Below are positions 1-7,420 of a stretch of 13,155 nt of DNA, in pieces. The stretch's first letter is position 1. Each line of letters starts with the position of its first letter. The notes under the pieces were generated by a model. That model saw only the letters and a program-made list of their open reading frames with translations, was not told where the DNA came from and made no database searches. The position numbers and the translations under genes are program-made. Source of the DNA: Solirubrobacteraceae bacterium (GTDB lineage: Bacteria; Actinomycetota; Thermoleophilia; Solirubrobacterales; Solirubrobacteraceae); NCBI GenBank assembly GCA_025928415.1, contig JAICJK010000023.1, positions 1-13,155 on the forward strand. Direction: 5' to 3'.

Positions 1-150
1 CGGGTCGGCCGGAACCGGCGCCGCCGCGGGCAGGCTCGGTGGCGCGGAGCGCAGGCGCGGCCAGGCCGCGACGAGCAGCGCCAGGAGGGCCAGCGCCGCC
101 ACGCGGGCGACGTTGCCCCATCTGATGCGGCGCAGCAGCGGATCGTCCAT
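1..150 (-). CDS. Membrane-anchored protein of unknown function, N-terminal part only
   Basis: An open frame runs on the minus strand from an ATG at 150 to the left edge (50 residues), so only the N terminus is visible. It begins MDDPLLRRIRWGN, followed by one hydrophobic stretch at about residues 14-30 (rich in Ala, Leu and Val, ending in Trp-Pro) and then a Pro/Ala-rich segment. Arginines before the hydrophobic helix suggest a cytoplasmic N terminus with a signal anchor and an extracytoplasmic remainder. A GGGAAAG stretch just before the ATG is a plausible ribosome site. The gene is divergent from rpsF. I do not recognise the family, and the function cannot be judged from this fragment. That it is a coding region is likely but not certain, because the rest lies outside the window. 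Confidence 0.6.
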   Translation of the reverse strand, partial: MDDPLLRRIRWGNVARVAALALLALLVAAWPRLRSAPPSLPAAAPVPADP

Positions 151-190
151 GTCTTTCCCAGCCGGCGAGGGGCTCGGATTCGCCCCCCTT

Positions 191-199
191 TGCTACCGT
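191..199 (+). promoter_or_regulatory. Extended -10 promoter of rpsF
   Basis: TGC followed by TACCGT (194-199) lies 12 bases before the rpsF ATG. This fits an extended -10 box (TGn-TANNNT). A start site about 7 bases downstream would leave a leader of only around 6 bases, with no room for a Shine-Dalgarno sequence. No convincing -35 box is visible. The assignment rests on the same pattern recurring before other start codons in the window. Confidence 0.6.
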
Positions 200-211
200 C
201 CGGGACCGCTC

Positions 212-595
212 ATGGCCCAGCCCAAGCCGACCTACGACCTCATGCTGCTGCTCGACCCGTCCACGGACGCCGACCAGCGCAAGAAGATCCTCGCCGACAC
301 CGAGGCCGCCATCGGCCGCGGTGGCGAGATGGTCTCCGAGCACGACTGGGGCCAGCGCGCGCTGGCCTACGAGATCCACAAGACCAAAGAGGCCGAGTAC
401 CACCTGCTGCAGTTCCACGCCGACGCCGAGCTGCTCGAGCAGCTCGACCGGACGCTCCGGATCACCGACGGCGTGACGCGGTTCCGCATCATCAAGCTCG
501 CGCCCGGTACCCCGGCACCGCCGGCCCGCCCCGCCGCGGGCGCAGAGGAGCCGGCGCCCGCCGCGGCTCCTGTTGCCGCTCCCACGGCCTCGTAG
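212..595 (+). CDS. rpsF: 30S ribosomal protein S6 (bS6)
   Basis: S6 is a small-subunit ribosomal protein that pairs with S18 on the platform of the 30S subunit. The 127-residue product starts MAQPKPTYDLMLLLDP, the usual first beta strand of the family. It carries the characteristic WGQRALAYEIHKTKEAEY segment at residues 46-63 and ends its core near residue 96. Residues 97-127 form an Ala/Pro-rich tail, longer than the core needs and of low complexity. The ATG at 212 was chosen because the S6 fold begins here. The frame stays open upstream to 113, but those codons would include the promoter. The gene heads the rpsF-ssb-rpsR-rplI cluster, yet is separated from ssb by 247 bases. Its near-leaderless start leaves no place for the S6:S18 binding motif found in many rpsF leaders. 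Confidence 0.95.
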   Translation: MAQPKPTYDLMLLLDPSTDADQRKKILADTEAAIGRGGEMVSEHDWGQRALAYEIHKTKEAEYHLLQFHADAELLEQLDRTLRITDGVTRFRIIKLAPGTPAPPARPAAGAEEPAPAAAPVAAPTAS

Positions 596-688
596 CGCCG
601 CCCCTCCCGCGGGCTCGTAGCGCTGCCCTTCCCGCGGCCTCGTAACGCCGCCCCTCCCGCGGGCTCGTAGCGCCGCCCTTCCCGCGCC
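589..688 (+). repeat. Four tandem 25-bp repeats starting at the rpsF stop codon
   Basis: Four head-to-tail 25-bp units lie at 589-613, 614-638, 639-663 and 664-688. Each begins CTCGTAGCGC or a one-base variant, continues with GCC-rich sequence and carries CCCGCG near its end. Units 1 and 3 resemble each other more (CCCCTCCCGCGGG) than units 2 and 4 (CCCTTCCCGCG), so the array may be two copies of a 50-bp dimer. The first unit overlaps the last codons and stop of rpsF. Because 25 is not a multiple of three, the TAG/TAA triplets at 593, 618 and 643 fall in three different frames, and the one at 668 returns to the rpsF frame. Confidence 0.9.
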
Positions 689-729
689 GAAGCGTGACGG
701 CCGGCGCGCGCTGCGCGTCGCCCGCGCAA

Positions 730-746
730 CAAACCCGCGGTGTTTG
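730..746 (+). promoter_or_regulatory. AT-rich palindrome upstream of the ssb promoter
   Basis: CAAAC (730-734) and GTTTG (742-746) form an inverted repeat with a 7-base GC centre. It stands out as one of the few AT-rich patches in this gap. It lies about 37 bases upstream of the proposed ssb -10 box, a usual place for an activator site. It does not match the GAAC-N4-GTTC core of actinobacterial LexA boxes. Its role is unknown. The alternative is a short weak hairpin at the end of the rpsF transcript. Confidence 0.35.
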
Positions 747-782
747 CGGCTTCCAGGGAGCGAGTGCCGCCGAGCCCCGCCC

Positions 783-788
783 TAGACT
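783..788 (+). promoter_or_regulatory. -10 box of ssb, with leader and ribosome site
   Basis: TAGACT at 783-788 fits the TANNNT form seen elsewhere in the window. The predicted start site near 795 gives a leader of about 48 bases that contains AAAGGAG (825-831), 11 bases before the ssb ATG. Among unit-leading genes here, ssb is the one with a real leader and a strong Shine-Dalgarno sequence. No clear -35 box is seen. Confidence 0.5.
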
Positions 789-842
789 GGCCGCCAGACC
801 TTCCGATCAGCACCTTCGCCCCTGAAAGGAGCGACCAGCCCC

Positions 843-1328
843 ATGGCTGCCACGAACATCAATCGGGTGGTTCTCACCGGGAACCTCACCTCGGACCCCG
901 AGCTGCGCTCGCTGCCCAGCGGCATGTCCGTCTGCAAGCTGCGCGTCGCCTGCAACACGCGCCGCAAGGACGGCGCGAGCGGCGACTGGGTCGACAAGCC
1001 CAACTACTTCGACGTGACCGTCTGGGGCGCCCAGGGCGAGAACTGCGCCCGGTATCTCTCCAAGGGCCGTCCCATCGCGGTCGACGGGCGCCTGGAGTGG
1101 CGCGAGTGGGAGAGCCAGGACGGCGGCAAGCGCCAGGCGGTGGACATCATCGCCGACTCCGTGCAGTTCCTCTCCAGCCCCCGTGACGAGGCGGGCGGCG
1201 GCGGCGGGAACGGCTTCTCCGGCCGCTCCGACATCCCCGTCGACACGGGCGACTTCGCCCCCGCCCCGGTGGGAGGCGGCAGCGCCGGCTCGTCGGCCCC
1301 GACGGGCGACGACGACATCCCCTTCTAG
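843..1328 (+). CDS. ssb: Single-stranded DNA-binding protein
   Basis: SSB coats single-stranded DNA during replication and repair and recruits partner proteins through its C-terminal tip. The 161-residue product has the OB-fold domain at about residues 1-112, starting [15 protein letters not shown] and including the typical NYFDVTVWG strand. A Gly/Ser/Pro-rich linker follows, ending in the acidic tip DDDIPF (residues 156-161), which is the interaction peptide for many genome-maintenance proteins. Its length is close to the family norm, although the linker is short for an actinobacterium. The ATG at 843 follows AAAGGAG at 825-831. Its place between rpsF and rpsR is conserved in many bacteria, but here gaps of 247 and 203 bases with repeats lie on either side, so ssb may be transcribed largely on its own. 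Confidence 0.96.
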   Translation: MAATNINRVVLTGNLTSDPELRSLPSGMSVCKLRVACNTRRKDGASGDWVDKPNYFDVTVWGAQGENCARYLSKGRPIAVDGRLEWREWESQDGGKRQAVDIIADSVQFLSSPRDEAGGGGGNGFSGRSDIPVDTGDFAPAPVGGGSAGSSAPTGDDDIPF

Positions 1329-1337
1329 TCCCGGGCC

Positions 1338-1365
1338 CCGGGCGGCGCTCCGTGGCGCCGCCCGG
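1338..1365 (+). terminator. Strong GC hairpin after ssb, possible terminator
   Basis: An 11-bp perfect stem pairs 1338-1348 (CCGGGCGGCGC) with 1355-1365 (GCGCCGCCCGG) around the 6-base loop TCCGTG. It begins 10 bases after the ssb stop codon. No T-run follows, so it would be a hairpin-only terminator, an mRNA 3' end stabiliser or an attenuator before rpsR. Its 3' arm is part of the direct repeat at 1348-1395, so a second copy of that arm could compete for pairing. Confidence 0.5.
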
Positions 1366-1395
1366 TCCTCCGTGGCGCCGCCCGGTCCGTGGCGC
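1348..1395 (+). repeat. 20-bp direct repeats after ssb
   Basis: CTCCGTGGCGCCGCCCGGTC occurs twice in tandem (1348-1367 and 1368-1387). It is followed by a truncated third copy, TCCGTGGCGC, at 1386-1395. The core resembles the 25-bp units after rpsF: both have CTC, then GT(A/G), then GCGCCGCCC. The two arrays therefore flank ssb on either side and may share an origin. Confidence 0.8.
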
Positions 1396-1461
1396 AGCGG
1401 GGCCTTGCCGCGTACGCCGGTCGGTCGTGCTCTCCCGAGGCCGCGGCCGATCGGGACCTGT

Positions 1462-1496
1462 CACAATGGGACCTCGCGCGCGCCCCTGGCGCGCGC
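1462..1496 (+). promoter_or_regulatory. Possible rpsR leader: weak -10 box and 9-bp hairpin
   Basis: CACAAT at 1462-1467 is the best -10-like sequence ahead of rpsR, but it differs from TANNNT at the first base and lacks a clear -35 box. Just downstream, 1476-1484 (GCGCGCGCC) and 1488-1496 (GGCGCGCGC) form a perfect 9-bp stem with a 3-base loop, ending 35 bases before the rpsR start. If transcription begins near 1474, the hairpin would lie at the very 5' end of an rpsR-rplI mRNA. It could protect the mRNA or act as a protein-binding leader. The function is inference only. Confidence 0.35.
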
Positions 1497-1531
1497 CCGA
1501 CCGTTCAAGGACCCATCGAGGACTTCACCAA

Positions 1532-1864
1532 GTGGCCAAGCAGCGCAACAGCGGCAAGACCACCCGTCGCCGCGACAAGAAGGGCGGGATGGGCAGCGGC
1601 CGCCGCAAGCCGTGCCTGTTCTGCAAGGACAAGATCGAGCAGGTCGACTACAAGGACATCGAGACGCTCGGCAAGTACGTGTCCGAGCGCGGCAAGATCC
1701 GCTCGCGGCGCATCACCGGCGCGTGCCGCCGCCACCAGAACCAGGTCGCCACGGCGGTGAAGCGGGCGCGCGAGCTCGCGCTCCTGCCCTACGTCAACGA
1801 CTCCGGTCGCGACGACCGCGAGGGCGGCAGCCGGGGTCGCGGGCGCGACCGCGAGGACCGCTAG
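1532..1864 (+). CDS. rpsR: 30S ribosomal protein S18 (bS18), zinc-binding type
   Basis: S18 sits next to S6 on the platform of the 30S subunit. The 110-residue product contains the family core from [18 protein letters not shown] to ELALLPYV. It carries C28, C31, C65 and H68 in a CxxC...CxxH arrangement, which marks the C+ (metal-binding) S18 type rather than the cysteine-free paralogue that replaces it under zinc shortage. Residues 89-110 are a charged Arg/Asp/Gly-rich tail. The GTG at 1532 was chosen because the basic N terminus [14 protein letters not shown] is typical and GAGG lies at 1518-1521. The frame is open upstream to 1352, but that stretch is repeat and hairpin sequence. rplI follows after 2 bases, so the two genes are surely co-transcribed. 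Confidence 0.94.
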   Translation: MAKQRNSGKTTRRRDKKGGMGSGRRKPCLFCKDKIEQVDYKDIETLGKYVSERGKIRSRRITGACRRHQNQVATAVKRARELALLPYVNDSGRDDREGGSRGRGRDREDR

Positions 1865-1866
1865 GC

Positions 1867-2319
1867 ATGCCGGAGGCGATCCTCCTCAAGGACGTCGCCG
1901 AGCTCGGCGACAAGGGCACCGTCGTGGACGTGTCCAAGGGCTACCTGCGCAACTTCCTCATACCGCGCCAACTCGCCGCCCCGGCCACGAAGGGCGCCGT
2001 CGAGGCCGCGCGCCGGCGCACCGAGCTCGAGGAGCGCGCCGCGCGGGACGCCGTCGAGCGCGCGCACGAGTACGCCGACCTGCTCAACAAGACGGTGCTC
2101 ACCCTGTCCGAGAAGGCCGGCGAGGACGGCCGCCTGTTCGGCTCCGTGACCACGCAGGACATCGCCGACGCGATCCAGGAGGCCCGCGGCATCCAGATCG
2201 ACAAGCGCCACGTGCACCTCGACGAGCCGATCAAGAACGTCGGCACCTACATGGTCAGCGTCGACGTCGCCGGGGGCGTGACCGCGTCCGTGAAGACCAT
2301 GGTGACCGAGATCAAGTAG
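1867..2319 (+). CDS. rplI: 50S ribosomal protein L9 (bL9)
   Basis: L9 binds 23S rRNA at the base of the L1 stalk and extends away from the ribosome on a long helix. The 150-residue product has the full N-terminal rRNA-binding domain, with the signature GDKGTVVDVSKGYLRNFLIP at residues 14-33. A charged connecting helix of about residues 45-75 and a C-terminal domain to residue 150 follow, matching the usual family length. The ATG at 1867 lies 2 bases after the rpsR stop. GAGG at 1853-1856, inside the rpsR coding end, can serve as its ribosome site. A GC hairpin follows 6 bases after the stop codon. Confidence 0.96.
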   Translation: MPEAILLKDVAELGDKGTVVDVSKGYLRNFLIPRQLAAPATKGAVEAARRRTELEERAARDAVERAHEYADLLNKTVLTLSEKAGEDGRLFGSVTTQDIADAIQEARGIQIDKRHVHLDEPIKNVGTYMVSVDVAGGVTASVKTMVTEIK

Positions 2320-2325
2320 CGCCTC

Positions 2326-2347
2326 GGCGCCCCGCGGCAGGGGCGCC
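2326..2347 (+). terminator. GC hairpin after rplI, possible terminator
   Basis: GGCGCCCC (2326-2333) pairs perfectly with GGGGCGCC (2340-2347) around the loop GCGGCA, directly after the rplI stop codon. No T-run follows. The position at the end of rpsR-rplI and ahead of a new promoter for dnaB makes termination a reasonable reading. Confidence 0.5.
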
Positions 2348-2434
2348 CCGCATCGTCCGGCCCGTCCTTCGCGGCGCCTGTGTGAAGAAGTGCGCTCAGA
2401 GCGGCATGGGCTCGTGCGTGGGGTCGGCGCCCGT

Positions 2435-2443
2435 TGCTAGCGT
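2435..2443 (+). promoter_or_regulatory. Extended -10 promoter of dnaB
   Basis: TGC followed by TAGCGT (2438-2443) lies 10 bases before the GTG at 2454. The rest of the 134-base gap from 2320 holds only the hairpin at 2326-2347 and no further gene. The site argues that dnaB is not simply read through from rplI, and it fixes the start codon, because the upstream in-frame starts at 2382 and 2406 lie before the promoter. Confidence 0.6.
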
Positions 2444-2453
2444 CGGCGCCCCC

Positions 2454-3850
2454 GTGTCCACGTTCCCCTTCACCGCCGGCGACGTCCCGCAGAACGTCGT
2501 CCAGGGCATCGCCCCACCGCACTCGATCGAGGCCGAGCAGTCGCTCCTGGGCGCCGTCCTGCTGTCCGACAAGCCGATGTACCAGTACGTCGTCTCGGAC
2601 AACCTGCAGCCCGAGGACTTCTACCGCGACCGCCACCGGCTGATCTTCGCGTCGATGCTCGACCTGTGGCGCGACAACGAGCCCATCGACGTCCTCACGG
2701 TCACCGAGCATCTGCGCGCGCGGGGCAAGCTCGAAGAGGCCGGGGGCCAGGGTGAGATCGACGTCCTCACGTCGTTCACCCCGTCGATCGGCGCGATCCG
2801 CGCCTACGCCAAGATCGTCAAGGAGCGCTCGCTCCTGCGGCGGGTCCTGACCACGACCTACGAGATCCAGGCGAGCGTCCACGCCCACGACCTCGAGCCG
2901 CGGGACATCGTCGAGCACGCCGAGCGGGCGATCCTCGAGGTCGCGCACGACGACACGACCAAGGACTTCCGCGAGGTCCGCAACGTCCTCGACGACGAGG
3001 TCCGCCGATGGCACATGCTCTCCACGGAGGGCGTGACCATGACCGGCACGCCCTCCGGCTTCGCCGACCTCGACGAGATCACCGGCGGCTTCCAGCCCGG
3101 CAACCTGGTGATCGTCGCCGCGCGCCCGTCCATGGGCAAGTCGGCGCTGGTGACGAACTTCGCCGAGAACGTCGCGCTGCACCCCGACCCCGAGCGGCGC
3201 AAGGCCGTGGCGCTGTTCAGCCTGGAGATGAGCGAGTCGGAGCTCGCCCAGCGCTTCGTCGCCTCGCAGGCGTCGATCAAGGGCGACGACCTGCGCAAGG
3301 GCCGCCTCAAGGACGAGCGCAAGTGGAAGCGGGTGCTCGAGTGCGCCGGGCGCTTCGACCAGGCGCCGCTGTTCATCGACGACTCCTCGGACATCTCGAT
3401 GCTGGAGATCCGCGCCAAGGCGCGGCGGCTGCACCAGCAGCAGCCGCTCGGCATGGTCATCGTGGACTACCTGCAGCTCCTGCGCCCGGACGGGCGCACC
3501 GACAACCGCGTCGAGCAGGTCGGCCAGATGAGCCGCGGGCTCAAGATCCTGGCACGCGAGCTCGAGGTCCCCGTGGTGGCGCTCTCGCAGCTCTCCCGCG
3601 GCGTCGAGTCGCGCAACGACAAGCGTCCGCTGCTCAGCGACCTGCGCGAGTCGGGACAGATCGAGCAGGACGCCGACCTCGTGATGTTCATCTACCGCGA
3701 CGAGTACTACAACCGCGAGACCACCGACGCCCTGGGCGAGGCCGAGCTCATCATCGCCAAGCACCGCAACGGGTCGCTCGGGACGGTCGAGCTGATGTTC
3801 CAGGGCGAGTACCCGCGCTTCCTGACCAAGGCCCGCGAGGCGGCGTACTG

Positions 3851-3851
<1 letters not shown>
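2454..3851 (+). CDS. dnaB: Replicative DNA helicase DnaB
   Basis: DnaB is the hexameric 5'-3' helicase that unwinds DNA at the replication fork and binds primase. The 465-residue product has the N-terminal domain (PHSIEAEQSLLGA at residues 22-34 opens it) and a RecA-like motor domain from about residue 185. Walker A is ARPSMGKS, with K229 and S230, and Walker B is VIVDYLQLL, with D338. The sensor and DNA-loop region SQLSRGVESRNDKRP and the LRESGQIEQDAD segment are intact. The length matches the E. coli enzyme, and no intein interrupts the motor domain. The GTG at 2454 is preferred over 2382 and 2406 because a -10 box lies at 2438-2443. The stop codon overlaps the start of the next gene (TGATG), which suggests translational coupling to the likely helicase loader. 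Confidence 0.96.
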
Positions 3852-5927
<2,076 letters not shown>

Positions 5928-5953
5928 CTGCGCGAGGCCGGCCGGAAGCCGGG

Positions 5954-6706
5954 TCAGGCGTCCTGCGCGACGTCGGTCCCCGCGTCGGGCAGGACGGTCC
6001 GCTCGCCGCGGCGCAGCGTCCGCAGGGCGAGCGCGAGGGCCGACAGCATGGCCAGCGCGGCGAAGGTGATCTGCACGCTGACGATGCCCTCCTCGGTCCA
6101 GTAGACGTCGTCCAGCTTGAGCAGCAGCGCGGACTCGTCGAGGGTCAGCGCCACGCCGGTGCCGAACGGCAGGGCCAGCCACCGGCGCGCGCCCTCGTCG
6201 CTGGTGACGACGGCGGCGCCCCCGGCGAGGAAGGCCAGCGCGATGCCCGGGATGAAGTGGTGGATGTGCTCGCCGCCGTAGCGGACCTCGCGGAAGGGGC
6301 CGAAGCGGCCGTGGCGGCGGATGACGTGGGTCGACAGGCGCGCGATCGCGAAGGTCGCGGTGAACGACCCGAGCAGGTTCAGCACGGCGTTCTCGCGATC
6401 GGTGCCCTCGCGGTATCCCGTCACCGCGATCTCGATGGTCTCCGTCACCGCCTCGGCGGCCGCGGGCAGGACGCCGTCGGCGTCCACCGGCGCCGGCGCC
6501 GACCCCCGGTGCCACACGCGAGCGACCTCGCCTGCGCCGACGACGCTGGTGGCCGCCACCGCGACGGCCGCGAGCGCGCGGGTGCGCCGCTCGGCCAGCT
6601 CGCGGCGCCGCCGGGCACCCGGGAGCTCGACGGCGCCCGGCACCCGGCGATGGGACCACCCGACGAGCCGCCCCCGAGCCACGAGGCCGGGCAGGCTCAG
6701 ACCCAC
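5954..6706 (-). CDS. Conserved-looking integral membrane protein with HIHHF motif, function unknown
   Basis: The product has up to 250 residues. A basic N terminus (about residues 1-43) precedes roughly five hydrophobic segments near 44-62, 108-126, 151-168, 176-192 and 208-230. The most striking piece is GGEHIHHFIPG at 145-155, where a glutamate and three histidines enter a membrane helix. A second charged patch, LDESALLLKLDD (189-200), sits in another helix, so a metal- or proton-handling role is conceivable. I recall similar HIHHF membrane proteins in other actinobacteria but know no function for them. The GTG at 6706 overlaps the end of the upstream acyltransferase by 10 bases, consistent with coupling. 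The ribosome site there (GGAG only 2 bases away) is poor, so the true start may be later. Confidence 0.7.
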   Translation of the reverse strand: MGLSLPGLVARGRLVGWSHRRVPGAVELPGARRRRELAERRTRALAAVAVAATSVVGAGEVARVWHRGSAPAPVDADGVLPAAAEAVTETIEIAVTGYREGTDRENAVLNLLGSFTATFAIARLSTHVIRRHGRFGPFREVRYGGEHIHHFIPGIALAFLAGGAAVVTSDEGARRWLALPFGTGVALTLDESALLLKLDDVYWTEEGIVSVQITFAALAMLSALALALRTLRRGERTVLPDAGTDVAQDA

Positions 6707-7398
6707 CGCTCCAGGAGATCGTCGTCGGACACGCGGCGCACCGACCGCGCCGGGACGCCCATGACGACCGCGCGCGGGGCGACGTCGTTGGTCACGACCG
6801 CGCCGGCGGCCACGAACGCCTCCTCCCCGACCTCGACGCCCGGGACGAGCACCGCGCCGCCGCCGATGCGGCAGGCGCGACGCAGTGTCGCGCCGCGCAT
6901 CGGCTCCCCCGGCCGCAGCCGGCCGATCGTGTCGTCGTTGGTCGTCATCGCGCAGGGGCCGACGAAGACGTCGTCCTCCACGACGCTGAACGCGGTCATG
7001 TAGACGTTGGACTGCAGGCGCACGCCGGTGCCGATGACCACGTCGTTGTCGACCGCCGTCGCCCGGCCGACCACAGACCCCGGCCCGATGCGCGACCGCT
7101 CGCGCACGTAGGCCTGGTCGCCGACGATCGCCCCCGCGGCGATCTGCGCGCCCGCGAAGACGACGGCGTGCGCCCCGATGCGCGCGCCGTCCTCGATCAC
7201 CAGCGCGGGTGCCGGCGGCGCGCCCGCGTTGGACGAGCGCGGCCCGAACGTCGGCTGCTTGCCGAGGATCGCCCCGTCCTGCACCACGACGCCGTCGCCG
7301 ATGACCACGTCCGGGTGCACGACGACGTGCGCGCCGAACAGGACGTCGCGCCCGACCTTGGCGGTCGGGCTGAGGACGAGACCGGGCGCATCGGGCAT
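6697..7398 (-). CDS. Left-handed beta-helix (hexapeptide) acyltransferase, WbpD-like sugar N-acetyltransferase candidate
   Basis: The 233-residue protein is built almost entirely of hexapeptide repeats ([LIV]-G-x4), as in LIGPGSVVG and VVIGTGVRL, forming the left-handed beta helix of trimeric acyltransferases. It ends in the family signature AAGAVVTNDVAPRAVVMGVPAR, split here as AGAVVTND and VMGVPAR, and a short C-terminal helix. WbpD/WlbB enzymes with this layout acetylate the 3-amino group of UDP-2-acetamido-3-amino-uronic acids using acetyl-CoA. The neighbours, a Gfo/Idh/MocA oxidoreductase and a UDP-HexNAc dehydrogenase, fit that pathway. The ATG at 7398 starts the first repeat (MPDAPGLVLSPTAKVG) and is preceded by TAGGGT with a 7-base gap, indicating a leaderless mRNA. 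Substrate is inference. Another acyl acceptor is possible. Confidence 0.85.
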   Translation of the reverse strand: MPDAPGLVLSPTAKVGRDVLFGAHVVVHPDVVIGDGVVVQDGAILGKQPTFGPRSSNAGAPPAPALVIEDGARIGAHAVVFAGAQIAAGAIVGDQAYVRERSRIGPGSVVGRATAVDNDVVIGTGVRLQSNVYMTAFSVVEDDVFVGPCAMTTNDDTIGRLRPGEPMRGATLRRACRIGGGAVLVPGVEVGEEAFVAAGAVVTNDVAPRAVVMGVPARSVRRVSDDDLLERWV

Positions 7399-7404
7399 GG
7401 CAAG

Positions 7405-7411
7405 TACCCTA
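7405..7411. promoter_or_regulatory. Shared bidirectional -10 element
   Basis: TACCCTA reads as TACCCT on the plus strand (7405-7410) and as TAGGGT on the minus strand (7411-7406). The minus-strand box ends 7 bases before the ATG at 7398. The plus-strand box ends 10 bases before the GTG at 7421. Both spacings match the leaderless pattern seen elsewhere in the window. The two divergent genes are separated by only 22 bases, so their promoters must overlap. Confidence 0.6.
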
Positions 7412-7420
7412 GTCGGCGCT

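Noticed and set aside
113..211. Longer rpsF reading frame beginning at 113
   Set aside because: The S6 fold begins at residue M1 of the 212 start. The extension crosses the promoter and overlaps the divergent gene at 1-150.
589..688. CRISPR array
   Set aside because: The 25-bp units are directly adjacent with no spacers, and no cas gene is present.
730..746. LexA/SOS box upstream of ssb
   Set aside because: The dyad CAAAC-N7-GTTTG differs from the actinobacterial GAAC-N4-GTTC core in both half-sites and spacing.
1352..1531. Longer rpsR frame from 1352, including ATG at 1466
   Set aside because: The extension encodes low-complexity Arg/Pro/Gly sequence over repeats and a hairpin, whereas GTG 1532 gives a typical S18 N terminus with GAGG upstream.
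2382..2453. Upstream dnaB starts at GTG 2382 and ATG 2406
   Set aside because: Both lie before the TGC-TAGCGT promoter. The extra residues are unlike DnaB N termini, and the length from 2454 already matches the family.
2247..3764. Long minus-strand open frame opposite dnaB
   Set aside because: It is an antisense shadow typical of GC-rich coding DNA. It shows no domain, and dnaB on the other strand is certain.
7397..7420. In-frame ATG at 7397 as start of the Gfo/Idh/MocA gene
   Set aside because: It would place the -10 box inside the coding region and overlap the opposing ATG at 7398. The added residues precede the normal family start, and the GTG at 7421 fits the promoter spacing.
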